NCBI GenBank assembly: GCA_030591105.1
Contig: JAUVBS010000030.1
Location: 1 to 11,105, forward strand
Direction of reading: 5' to 3'
DNA from: a bacterium
GTDB lineage: Bacteria; Krumholzibacteriota; Krumholzibacteriia; LZORAL124-64-63
DNA: 11,105 bases
The notes beneath the pieces are model-generated. The model saw only the letters and a list, made by a program, of their open reading frames with translations. It did no database searches and was not told the origin of the DNA. Positions 1-7,363 of this stretch are shown here, piece after piece. Numbering within the stretch: position 1 is the first letter of the stretch; every line of letters starts with the position of its first letter. The position numbers and the translations under genes are program-made.

Positions 1-1636
1 CCGCCGCTCGATCGTCCGGCCCGGACCAGTCGGCGAGCCCGGTCATGGCGGTCTCGAGCAGCACGTCGAGATCCACACGGGCAGCGAGATCGATGATGAT
101 GCGCAGGATCGCCAGGGCACCGCGACGTAAACCATAGGGATCCTTGGCCCCGGTCGGCGCGAAACCGGCCAGCCAGCAGCCGGCCACCGAGTCGAGCCGG
201 TCGGCCACCGCCAGCACGCTGCTGATGCGGTCGCCGGGCAATTCGGCCCCGGCAGCGCTGGGATAGTAGTGGCGCTCGATGGCCCGGCACACCGCCGGGT
301 CCTCCCCCGCGCGCGCCGCATACCGCGCGCCGATCAGGCCCTGCAGCTTGGTGAATTCCTTGCCATCTTTGATCATCTCGCTGACCAGGTCACTCTTGGC
401 CAGTCGTGCGGCTCGGAGCGCCGCCGCCGGTACCGGGTTGCCGTCGCCCAGGCCTCCGCGCCAGAGTTGCCGTACCAACCCGGTCAGCCGCTCGGTCTTG
501 TCCGCGACCGAGCCGAAACCCTCCAGCCAGGTAACCGCCGCCAGCGCGTCGGCGTGCTCGTCCGGTGTACGCTGTTGGTCGAAGCGCCAGTAAAAAAGGG
601 CGTCCGCCAGCCGAGCGCGCAGGACACGTTCGTTGCCGGCGATCACCTCGGTCAGGTACTCGGTTCCACCGTCGCGCACGGCGAGGAACCGAGGCAACAG
701 CTTGTCGCTACCGCGTTCGTCCACTGCGAAATAACGCTGGTGAGCCTTCAGCGCGGTGACGATCACCTCGCGCGGCAGCTCGAAGAACTCTGCTTCGTAG
801 TCGCCGGCGAACACGGTCGGCTGCTCACACAGGTAGACCACCTCGGTCAGCAACTCGGGGTCCTGGTGGACGGCCGCGGTCGGGTCCGTTTCGTGTAACC
901 GCGCGTCCATCTCGCGACCGATGATCTCTCGCCGTTCGTCACCGTCGACCAGAACGCCGACCGACCGCAGTCGTGCGACGTATTGCGTCGGTTCGGTCAA
1001 AGCAACCTCGGCGTCGCCGTACAGGGTCTGGTGGCCGCGTGTGGCCCGGCCGGCGACGAGATCGGCCAGCTGGAACGGGACCACTTCGTCACCCAGCAAG
1101 GCGACGAGCCACCGCAGCGGCCGGGGATACTCGACAACGTCTGCACCCCAACGCATGACCTTCGGAAACGGTAGCGACAGGATCAGCTCCGGCAGGCGTT
1201 CGGTCAGGACGGCACTGGTCGGCCGGCCGGCGACGACCTTACTGGCGGTCAGGTACTGACGGCCCCCTTCACCGGTGCGTTCGCACGCCTCCAGCTCGAC
1301 GCCGTTCTTGCGCGCGAATCCCACGGCAGCCGCGGTGGCCTTACCGTCGGCGTCGTAAGCAATGTGGACCGGCGGACCCTTGACCACGATCCGACGGTCC
1401 GGCTGTTGCAGGATGAGGTCGTCGACCAGCAGCGCGAGCCTCCGCGGCGTCGCCAGCGTGCGCAGCGCCCCGTGCTGCAGGTGTAACTCGCTCAGCAGGT
1501 CGCCCGCCCGCCGGGCCAGTTCCGCCAACGACGACGGGATGAAGCGGGCCGGAATTTCCTCGCTGCCGATCTCGAGCAGAAACGGCCGGCGCTCATCCGC
1601 AGTCCGGCGGTCGCCAATGCCAGGACTCTCCTTCAT
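1..1636 (-). CDS. glyS: Glycyl-tRNA synthetase beta subunit, 3' end missing
   Basis: GlyS is the large subunit of the alpha2beta2 bacterial glycyl-tRNA synthetase. It contributes tRNA recognition, while GlyQ carries the aminoacylation core. I translated the whole stretch by hand and it is open without interruption for 545 residues; the family is usually near 690, so roughly 145 C-terminal residues lie beyond the left edge. Family signatures include [13 protein letters not shown] (residues 21-33), [11 protein letters not shown] near 106-116, [20 protein letters not shown] (286-305) and [15 protein letters not shown] (491-505). The ATG start overlaps the glyQ stop in an ATGA quartet, with a GAGAGG ribosome site at 1644-1649, so the two subunits are probably translationally coupled for equal amounts. 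There is no frameshift or truncation inside the window. Identification is very secure. Confidence 0.97.
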   Translation of the reverse strand, partial: MKESPGIGDRRTADERRPFLLEIGSEEIPARFIPSSLAELARRAGDLLSELHLQHGALRTLATPRRLALLVDDLILQQPDRRIVVKGPPVHIAYDADGKATAAAVGFARKNGVELEACERTGEGGRQYLTASKVVAGRPTSAVLTERLPELILSLPFPKVMRWGADVVEYPRPLRWLVALLGDEVVPFQLADLVAGRATRGHQTLYGDAEVALTEPTQYVARLRSVGVLVDGDERREIIGREMDARLHETDPTAAVHQDPELLTEVVYLCEQPTVFAGDYEAEFFELPREVIVTALKAHQRYFAVDERGSDKLLPRFLAVRDGGTEYLTEVIAGNERVLRARLADALFYWRFDQQRTPDEHADALAAVTWLEGFGSVADKTERLTGLVRQLWRGGLGDGNPVPAAALRAARLAKSDLVSEMIKDGKEFTKLQGLIGARYAARAGEDPAVCRAIERHYYPSAAGAELPGDRISSVLAVADRLDSVAGCWLAGFAPTGAKDPYGLRRGALAILRIIIDLAARVDLDVLLETAMTGLADWSGPDDRAA

Positions 1637-2517
1637 GCGTCGTCCTCTCGGTGCAGCAACGGGAAGCCGAGTTCCTCGCGCTTCGCCAGGTAGGCCTGGG
1701 CCGCCTGCCGGGACAGATTCCGGACCCGCGCGATATAACCGGTGCGTTCGGTCACCGAGATCGCACCGCGTGCTTCGAGGACGTTGAACAGGTGGCTACA
1801 CTTGATCAGCGCATCGTAACCGGGATAGATCAGCCCGGCGTTCAGTAGCGCGGCCGCTTCGCGTTCGCGGTCGTCGAAGTGCCGACGGTACATGGCAACG
1901 TCGGCGTACTCGAAGTTGAAAGCCGAATACTCTCGTTCGAACTGGCCCATGACCTCTTCCCAGCTCAAGCCGCCGCCCCAGCGCAACTCCCGCACGTGAT
2001 CGACCCCTTGCAGAAACATGGCGAGACGCAGCAGACCGTAGGTCAGTTCGACCGATACCGGTTCGCAGCGCAGACCGCCGACCTGCTGGAAGTAGGTAAA
2101 CTGCGACACTTCCATCCCGTCGACCCATACCTCCCAGCCGAGGCCCGCCGCACCCAAGGTCGGCGACTCCCAATCGTCCTCTACGAAGCGGATGTCGTGT
2201 TCGGCCGCTTCGATACCGATACTCCGCAGCGAGGCGAGGTACAGGTCCTGGCTCGCCGCCGGACTCGGTTTGAGCACGACTTGGTACTGCAAGAACTGGT
2301 GGACCCGATTGGGGTTCTCGAGGTACCGCCCGTCTTTGGGCCGCTTGCTCGGCTCGACGTACGCGACGTTCCACGGCTCGGGCCCGATCGCCCGCAGGAA
2401 GGTCGCCGGGTTGAACGTACCGGCACCGACCTCCGAATTGTAGGGCTGAAGCATCACGCAGCCGTAGTCGCACCAGAAACTCTGCAACCTCGCGATCATG
2501 TCCTGGTAATCGATCAT
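1633..2517 (-). CDS. glyQ: Glycyl-tRNA synthetase alpha subunit
   Basis: GlyQ is the class II catalytic subunit of the alpha2beta2 GlyRS; it activates glycine with ATP in the cytoplasm. The 294-residue product matches the normal length of about 290-305. It shows [20 protein letters not shown] (28-47), [10 protein letters not shown] (51-60), ENPNR (67-71), [20 protein letters not shown] (107-126), [16 protein letters not shown] (134-149) and ISVTER (253-258). Two normally strongly conserved spots differ: the usual GENPNR reads LENPNR (Leu66), and the motif 3 string GLER reads GLLR (Leu163), with the Arg kept. The ATG at 2517 shares one base with the recO stop (TGATG) and has AGGAG 8 nt upstream; a GTG one codon earlier is possible but places AGGAG closer, at 5 nt. 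Product identity is secure; whether the substitutions affect function is unknown. Confidence 0.97.
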   Translation of the reverse strand: MIDYQDMIARLQSFWCDYGCVMLQPYNSEVGAGTFNPATFLRAIGPEPWNVAYVEPSKRPKDGRYLENPNRVHQFLQYQVVLKPSPAASQDLYLASLRSIGIEAAEHDIRFVEDDWESPTLGAAGLGWEVWVDGMEVSQFTYFQQVGGLRCEPVSVELTYGLLRLAMFLQGVDHVRELRWGGGLSWEEVMGQFEREYSAFNFEYADVAMYRRHFDDREREAAALLNAGLIYPGYDALIKCSHLFNVLEARGAISVTERTGYIARVRNLSRQAAQAYLAKREELGFPLLHREDDA

Positions 2518-3338
2518 CACGCATGCTCCTGTTCGTCCCGGTCACCGGACACCGAGCCTCCCGGCGCAGCCGGTTGCCGCAATAGGTCCAGTGCCGCGGG
2601 CAACCGATACCCCGGCAGGTGGTACTCGAGAAACCGATGCAGCAGAATGCCGATCTCCCGCCTAAGCTCTCGCGATGGCACGGCGGCGATCTCGCCGGAG
2701 GACAGATCGACCAGCGCGCCCTGTGCCGCCGCGGTCAGGCGGCGCGATCCAGCATTGCCGCGGGCCGCCTCACATGAGCCGCAGACGAGCCCGCCGCTGG
2801 CGGGGCTGAACCAGAGCGGTCGGTCCAACTCTGCGCCGCCGCGGCCGCACCCGGTGCAACGCTGCACTTCAGGAGCCATGCCCAGACACACCAGCAGCGC
2901 CAGTTCGAAGGCGTAGAAGAGCGGCGGCGCGCTCCCGGAGGTAGCGCACGATAACACCCGGACGAATTCGGCGCCAAGGGCGAACAACCGCAGCGCGTCG
3001 CTACCGGCGGTGCGGCACCGGTCGATCAATTCGACCGCGGCCAGCAGGTACGCGTACTGCTCGAGGCGGGCGTCGCTCAGCGGATCCAGTTTCACGCTGC
3101 CTGCACGCAGGTACTGCAGATCGCGGCCGACCACGAGACCAAACTCCACTTCGATCAGCCGCCCGGGCTGTACTAGGGGGCGCAACGTAGAACCGGACCT
3201 CCGGGCCGATTTGGCGATCACCTTCACGAAGCCGTGGCTGTCGGTCAGCAGAGAGGCGATCACGCTTGTCTCACCACACGCCCAGGTGCGCAGGACCAGC
3301 GCGTCGCAAACAACCACCGGCCGCGACAGCAGACCCAC
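2517..3338 (-). CDS. recO: DNA repair protein RecO with four-cysteine zinc site
   Basis: RecO works with RecR in the RecF pathway, helping RecA displace SSB on single-stranded DNA at gaps and promoting strand annealing. The 273-residue product is slightly longer than the usual 240-260. Its N-terminal part (about 1-80) fits the RecO OB fold, including the stretch [20 protein letters not shown] (13-32). An alpha-helical region contains [18 protein letters not shown] (144-161). A zinc site is visible as CTGC (Cys161, Cys164) paired with CGSC (Cys186, Cys189); this site is found in many, not all, RecO proteins. The reading frame stays open far upstream inside mgtE, but homology begins near [13 protein letters not shown] chose GTG 3338, 2 nt after the mgtE stop, behind a GGGGG-TGA purine run; GTG 3344, overlapping that stop as GTGA, is the alternative. 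The last 20 or so residues are an acidic, low-complexity tail. Confidence 0.93.
   Translation of the reverse strand: MGLLSRPVVVCDALVLRTWACGETSVIASLLTDSHGFVKVIAKSARRSGSTLRPLVQPGRLIEVEFGLVVGRDLQYLRAGSVKLDPLSDARLEQYAYLLAAVELIDRCRTAGSDALRLFALGAEFVRVLSCATSGSAPPLFYAFELALLVCLGMAPEVQRCTGCGRGGAELDRPLWFSPASGGLVCGSCEAARGNAGSRRLTAAAQGALVDLSSGEIAAVPSRELRREIGILLHRFLEYHLPGYRLPAALDLLRQPAAPGGSVSGDRDEQEHA
2526..2530 (-). promoter_or_regulatory. Ribosome binding site of glyQ
   Basis: AGGAG lies inside the last codons of recO, 8 nt before ATG 2517 and 5 nt before GTG 2520. It supports re-initiation of glyQ directly at the recO stop and leaves a one-codon ambiguity in the start. Confidence 0.6.
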
Positions 3339-3340
3339 GG

Positions 3341-4771
3341 TCACCCCCCGCCGTGGAGCCCCAGCAGCAACGTCGCCAGGCCCAGATAGATCAACAGGCC
3401 CACGATGTCGTTGGCAGTGGTGATGAACGGCCCGGTGGCCACCGCAGGGTCGACGCCCAATCGGTGCAGAAGCAACGGAACGCCGGTACCGGCGATGGCG
3501 GCGAACAGCATCACCAACAACATCGACATCCCCAGGACCAGAGCCAGATCGTAGCGACCGACGATGACCGCAGCGAGGACAAAGACACACACGGCGATGG
3601 CCGTCCCGGTCAAAAGCGCCGTGCCGATCTCGCGTAAGAGGTGCCGGTGCAGATGGAAGAGGTCCACCTCACCGGTGGCCAACCCGCGGACGACCACCGA
3701 GCTGGTTTGTATCCCCACGTTACCCGCCATGGACATGATCACCGGCACGAAGAACGAAAGCGCGACCAGATTCTCGATACTGACCTCGAAATGCCGTAGC
3801 ACCAGTACCGTCCCTATTTGCCCAACCAGTCCGCCGAGCAACCACGGCAACCGCGAACGTGCCACACGCAGTGACGACTGTTCGCCGAACTCGGCGACGC
3901 TGACGCCGGCCAGACGCGATATATCCTCGGTCGCCTCATCCTCGACCACGTCGAGCACGTCGTCGGCAGTGATACGCCCAACCAACCGGCCGCCGCCGTC
4001 GACGACCGGCAGACTGATCAAATCGTGAGTCATGAAATACTGGGCCACCGCTTCCTGATCGAGATCGACTTCGACGTAGAGCGGGTCGCGCTCCATGACG
4101 CCCTCGATCGGCGTCTCGGGCTGGTTGAGCAACAGGCTGGTCAGTGGCATCCGGCCCAGTAGATTATCGCGGCCGTCGACGACGAACACGAAGTGCATCT
4201 CCCCCAGTTCGTCGGCGTCGAAACGACGCAAATCACCGATGGCGTCGCCGATATTGCCGCTCACCGGTACGGTGGCGAATTCCTTGCCCATCAAGCCACC
4301 GGCGGTCTCGGGATCGTACTGGAGTAGCTCGGTGACCTCTTCGCGCTCCTCGGCCTCCATGGCGGCGAGGATCTCGCGGGCCTGCTGCTCTTCCAGCTCG
4401 CCGATCACGTCGGTGGCCTCGTCCGACGGCATCTCTTCGATCACATCGGCGATCTCGTCGATGTCCAGCAGCGCAAACAGCGCGCTCAGACTGCGGTTAT
4501 CGATCTCGCCGAGCACTTCGGCCAACGGGTCGGCCGAAAGCCGGCGTAGGATGAGCGCCGTTTCTTCGACATCGAACGGCCGGATGATCTCCGACAGATC
4601 ACCGGGAGACAGCTCCTCGGCCAGCCGCTTCAGCGCAACCTCGTCTCGGTCGGCCAGGTACCGTTCAAAGCGCTGGTAGTACGCGTGACGCTCGGCTTCG
4701 AGATTACTGGGATCGAGAACCAGTTCTTCATGGTGGGCCGACAGCTCACCGTCGCGATGATCGTCAGTCAC
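3341..4771 (-). CDS. mgtE: MgtE-family magnesium channel/transporter
   Basis: MgtE imports Mg2+ across the inner membrane and is gated by cytosolic Mg2+ binding to its soluble domains. The 476-residue product has the full layout: an acidic helical N domain (about 34-155, rich in EEMPSDEATDVIGEL-type repeats), a CBS pair (about 156-280, with LPVVDGGGRLVGRITADDVL at 254-273), a connecting plug helix (about 280-300) and five predicted membrane helices (about 303-473). The pore signature AGNVGIQTSSVVVRGLATGE is at 349-368, and the conserved TM5 Asp is in TTANDIVGLLIY (Asp455). The open frame extends 11 codons further, but GTG 4771 has a perfect AGGAGG 6 nt upstream and overlaps the DUF502 gene by only 8 bp (GTGACTGA). 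There is no room for an Mg2+ leader riboswitch in front of the gene, so control would come from an upstream operon promoter and from protein gating. Confidence 0.95.
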   Translation of the reverse strand: MTDDHRDGELSAHHEELVLDPSNLEAERHAYYQRFERYLADRDEVALKRLAEELSPGDLSEIIRPFDVEETALILRRLSADPLAEVLGEIDNRSLSALFALLDIDEIADVIEEMPSDEATDVIGELEEQQAREILAAMEAEEREEVTELLQYDPETAGGLMGKEFATVPVSGNIGDAIGDLRRFDADELGEMHFVFVVDGRDNLLGRMPLTSLLLNQPETPIEGVMERDPLYVEVDLDQEAVAQYFMTHDLISLPVVDGGGRLVGRITADDVLDVVEDEATEDISRLAGVSVAEFGEQSSLRVARSRLPWLLGGLVGQIGTVLVLRHFEVSIENLVALSFFVPVIMSMAGNVGIQTSSVVVRGLATGEVDLFHLHRHLLREIGTALLTGTAIAVCVFVLAAVIVGRYDLALVLGMSMLLVMLFAAIAGTGVPLLLHRLGVDPAVATGPFITTANDIVGLLIYLGLATLLLGLHGGG

Positions 4772-5423
4772 GGCTGTCCTCCTGGCTGCGCTCGTCGGCA
4801 GCAAGCTCGCGAGCGGTGGCGCGCAAGAGTTCGCGCTGAACCTCGTCGATCACAGCTCCGCCCGAGATGATCATCTTGACACCATCTTCGATGGCAATCG
4901 GCAGGATCTGAGCGTTACTCCGCGGCACTAACAACATGTAGCCAGAGGTCGGGTTAGGGGTGGTCGGCAAGAACACGCTGAGCAACGGATCGTCCCGGTT
5001 GTCGCTCGTCACGAAGCCGAGCGAGTAGATGCCGCGGCGCGGATACTCGAACATAACGACCTGTTTGAACGCCGACCGGCGGTCGGCCAGAAACACTTCG
5101 GCAATCTGCTTCGTCGCCGTAAAGAGATTCTTGACCACCGGTATCCTCTGCATGGTGCGGTCGACGAGATTGAGCAGTGCGATCCCGATCAGATTGCGCG
5201 TGAACACCCCGATCAACGTGATCAGCAACAGAAAAGAGATAAAGCCGATGACGGTCAGAAAGAAGTCCGGGTAGGTGTCGCGCAGCGACGGGATCCGCTG
5301 CAGCCACGGGCGTAACGTACTGTCGATCAGCAGATAGAACCGCCAGAGGATCCAGAGCGTGATCGCCAACGGAGTGACCGCCAGCAGACCGGTCAAGAAG
5401 TACCCTCGCAAGACCTTCAGCAC
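4764..5423 (-). CDS. DUF502 family membrane protein
   Basis: This is a 219-residue inner-membrane protein of the DUF502 family, related to the plant LCV/COV membrane proteins. No biochemical role is established in bacteria. Two hydrophobic helices are visible at about 9-32 (GYFLTGLLAVTPLAITLWIL region) and 55-77 (FLTVIGFISFLLLITLIGVF region). They are followed by the family stretch RIPVVKNLFTATKQ (93-106) and a soluble domain with VFLPTTPNPTSGYMLLVPRS (150-169). The C terminus is a charged tail. I chose GTG 5423, which has GGGAG 5 nt upstream; GTG 5429, two codons earlier, would overlap that site. The gene follows the CorC-like gene by 39 bp and overlaps mgtE by 8 bp, suggesting co-expression with Mg2+-related membrane proteins. 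A link to Mg2+ is only inference from position. Confidence 0.9.
   Translation of the reverse strand: MLKVLRGYFLTGLLAVTPLAITLWILWRFYLLIDSTLRPWLQRIPSLRDTYPDFFLTVIGFISFLLLITLIGVFTRNLIGIALLNLVDRTMQRIPVVKNLFTATKQIAEVFLADRRSAFKQVVMFEYPRRGIYSLGFVTSDNRDDPLLSVFLPTTPNPTSGYMLLVPRSNAQILPIAIEDGVKMIISGGAVIDEVQRELLRATARELAADERSQEDSRD
4778..4783 (-). promoter_or_regulatory. Ribosome binding site fixing the mgtE start
   Basis: AGGAGG, a perfect Shine-Dalgarno core, lies 6 nt before GTG 4771 and within the final codons of the DUF502 gene. It argues for the GTG 4771 start over the longer open frame reaching 4804. Confidence 0.75.
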
Positions 5424-5428
5424 GCTCA

Positions 5429-5435
5429 CTCCCTT
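5429..5435 (-). promoter_or_regulatory. Ribosome binding site deciding the DUF502 start
   Basis: AAGGGAG lies 5 nt before GTG 5423. The alternative GTG at 5429 begins on the last base of this site, which makes it an unlikely initiator. Confidence 0.6.
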
Positions 5436-5462
5436 GCTGCTGGTGAATACCGGCGGCGGCGG

Positions 5463-6791
5463 TCAGACCGCGTCGTCGCGGCGCGCGTAACCCGGCAGCG
5501 GTTGCTCGGAACGAATCAACGCACGCACGATCCGCTGGTCGGCGACCTCCTCGATCGTGACCACCAGCGAGCCCAGTTCGACGCAGTCTCCACGCCGTGG
5601 CACGCTGCCGGCTGCCTCGTAGATCAGACCGCCCAGAGTCTCACTCGACTCACCGGCTTCGGTCGGCAGCGGCAAGCCGAGCAGCTCCTGCAGATCTTCC
5701 AGATCTATCTTCGGATCGACACGCACGGTGCGTGCGTCGACCCAGATGTAGAGCTGCTCGCGGTCGTCGAACTCGTCCTCGATCTCGCCGACGATCTCCT
5801 CGAGTACATCCTCGAGGGTGACCAGCCCGGCGGTGCCACCGTACTCGTCGATCACCACGGCCATGTGGATGCGCTGGGCACGAAACTCGTCGAGTACTTC
5901 GTCGATCTTCTTGCTCTCGGGGATGAAATAGGCCGGCCGGACCAGATCGGCGAGCTGCTTACCCTCGGTGGCCAAACGGTCGCCCTCGATCAAGTTGATC
6001 AGATCCTTGGCATAGAGGATGCCGATCACCTTGTCGATACTACCGGCATAGACCGGGATACGGGAGTGACGCTTCTCGTTGACCGTCGACACTGCCTGGT
6101 CGAACGTATCGTTCATCTCGAGCACAACCATGTCGATGCGCGGAATCATGATCTCCCGTACCACTGTGTCGTGAAACGAGAAGATACTGTGGATCATCTC
6201 GCGCTCATCCTCGTCGAGGGTCACCGACTCCTCGCTCTCGTCGATCAAGCTGCGGATCTCGTCGGCGGACAGATGCAGCGACGCCTCGCCGGTCCAGAGG
6301 GTGTCGTCGAGGCGGTCCATCACCCAGAGCAACAGCGCCGACCAAGGGCGCATCAACCAGTACAACGGGTAGATCAGCGTGCCGACCGCTCGGGCGTAAC
6401 CGACCGCGGTCCCGGTCCCGGCGGCCAGGAGCTTGACCACTAGACCGCCGAGCGTCCAGGCCAGCAGTGTCGTAACGGCGAACAACAGATAGAAACGGAA
6501 TGTCAGCGCCCCAGGCCACATACCGGCCAGAATATGGCCCCAGGCAAAACTGCCGAGTATGGTCGCCAGCAGGTAAAGAGTACTGACCGTCACCTGGAAA
6601 CGGCGGGGCGCATCGAGGTAGTCGCGGAGAACCCGGCCCAGGACGCCATCATCGAGCAGCCCGTTGCGGTACAGACCGCTGACGCGGAAGAAGGCAGTCA
6701 ACAGGCCGGCCATCAACAACGCACCGGTAAAGGCCACTGCGGCCAGGATCACGATGGTCGATTCGGCTGGAGCCGTTACGCCAGGTGTCAT
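5463..6791 (-). CDS. CorC/HlyC-like membrane protein with CBS pair
   Basis: This 442-residue protein has three parts. The N-terminal membrane domain (about 12-160) has several hydrophobic helices where DUF21/CNNM normally lies. A CBS pair (about 205-340) contains VREIMIPRIDM (211-221), SRIPVY (243-248) and IDEYGGTAGLVTLEDVLEEI (314-333). The C-terminal CorC_HlyC domain spans about 352-428. Members of this family are implicated in Mg2+/Co2+ export and resistance. The cytosolic half is textbook, but the membrane half lacks the usual FSG-E-A, GN and GE-x-x-P motifs, so transport activity is uncertain. I chose ATG 6791, which has AAGGAG 11 nt upstream; GTG 6803 would overlap that site. It follows ybeY by 8 bp, a common neighbour (in enterobacteria ybeZ-ybeY-corC). 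The DUF502 gene and mgtE follow. Confidence 0.92.
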   Translation of the reverse strand: MTPGVTAPAESTIVILAAVAFTGALLMAGLLTAFFRVSGLYRNGLLDDGVLGRVLRDYLDAPRRFQVTVSTLYLLATILGSFAWGHILAGMWPGALTFRFYLLFAVTTLLAWTLGGLVVKLLAAGTGTAVGYARAVGTLIYPLYWLMRPWSALLLWVMDRLDDTLWTGEASLHLSADEIRSLIDESEESVTLDEDEREMIHSIFSFHDTVVREIMIPRIDMVVLEMNDTFDQAVSTVNEKRHSRIPVYAGSIDKVIGILYAKDLINLIEGDRLATEGKQLADLVRPAYFIPESKKIDEVLDEFRAQRIHMAVVIDEYGGTAGLVTLEDVLEEIVGEIEDEFDDREQLYIWVDARTVRVDPKIDLEDLQELLGLPLPTEAGESSETLGGLIYEAAGSVPRRGDCVELGSLVVTIEEVADQRIVRALIRSEQPLPGYARRDDAV

Positions 6792-6799
6792 CGCTGTGA

Positions 6800-7351
6800 T
6801 CACTCCTTCCCCATCAAGGGGTGCTGCAATCCGTGGCGCCCGAGTAGATCGGTTTCGATCGCCCGCATCCTCTGCCGTTGCTGCGGAGCATCGTGTTGCC
6901 AGCCCAGTAGATGCAGACCGCCGTGTACGGTGAGTAACGCAAATTCCGCCACCGGATCGACCTCAAGTTCACGACACCGTCGAGCAACCAGTCGCGGGGC
7001 GATGACGATTTCGCCAACCGTCGGTTCGGGGCCGACATTCGTCTGTAGATCGAGCCACAGATCAGAAAAAGCGTAGTTGCAAGTCGCGGCGACCGCCGGT
7101 GCTCCGTCGCCACTCGCCTCCAGGTACGAAAACGACAACACGTCGGTGGCGGCGTCACGGTCCCGCCAACGGCGGTTCAGCTGCGCCATGAGGTCCTCAT
7201 CGACCAGGACCAGATCCGCCATCCAATCGGGCGCACCCAGCGGTACGCACAACTTCTCCAGTAACGACCATAGCAGGCCGCTCCGGTGCCAGCGCGGCGG
7301 TCGCAGCTCGGTGTCCGGTTGCTGGCGCCGGTCCACCAACTGCAGCTTCAT
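6800..7351 (-). CDS. ybeY: Endoribonuclease YbeY, rRNA maturation factor
   Basis: YbeY is a metal-dependent endoribonuclease needed for 16S rRNA 3'-end maturation and late ribosome quality control. The 183-residue product carries the zinc-binding H-x3-H-x5-H motif as HGGLHLLGWQH (His143, His147, His153), and the conserved LNRRWRDRDAATDVLSF block (58-74) with the functionally important Arg63. GEIVIAP (113-119) is the usual strand after the core. Two departures from typical sequences are seen: the usual G-Y-D-H reads G-W-Q-H, and about 20 extra residues lie between VLSF and GEIVIAP, making the protein longer than the usual 150-160. The ATG is 12 bp after the stop of the 7TM-HD gene, behind GAGGACCGAGGT. 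Position between the phoH/7TM-HD genes and corC is the standard ybeY neighbourhood and supports the call. Confidence 0.96.
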   Translation of the reverse strand: MKLQLVDRRQQPDTELRPPRWHRSGLLWSLLEKLCVPLGAPDWMADLVLVDEDLMAQLNRRWRDRDAATDVLSFSYLEASGDGAPAVAATCNYAFSDLWLDLQTNVGPEPTVGEIVIAPRLVARRCRELEVDPVAEFALLTVHGGLHLLGWQHDAPQQRQRMRAIETDLLGRHGLQHPLMGKE

Positions 7352-7363
7352 ACCTCGGTCCTC

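Noticed and set aside
1..1632. Suspected broken or absent gene at the left end, because only small open frames begin and end there
   Set aside because: Hand translation of the minus strand shows one intact glyS frame of 545 codons that simply runs off the window edge.
1879..2916. A 345-codon open frame on the plus strand across glyQ and recO
   Set aside because: It lies antisense to two securely identified genes, is Arg/Pro/Ser-rich like GC-driven shadow frames, and has no recognisable domain.
5424..5462. Possible hairpin in the gap between the CorC-like and DUF502 genes
   Set aside because: ACCG and CGGT can pair for only 4 bp around a GCC-repeat loop and there is no T run, so it is too weak to call.
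5502..6443. A 313-codon open frame on the plus strand opposite the CorC-like gene
   Set aside because: It is a mirror of the CorC-like codons in GC-rich DNA, rich in Asp, His, Leu and Val in step with the opposite strand, with no motif of its own.
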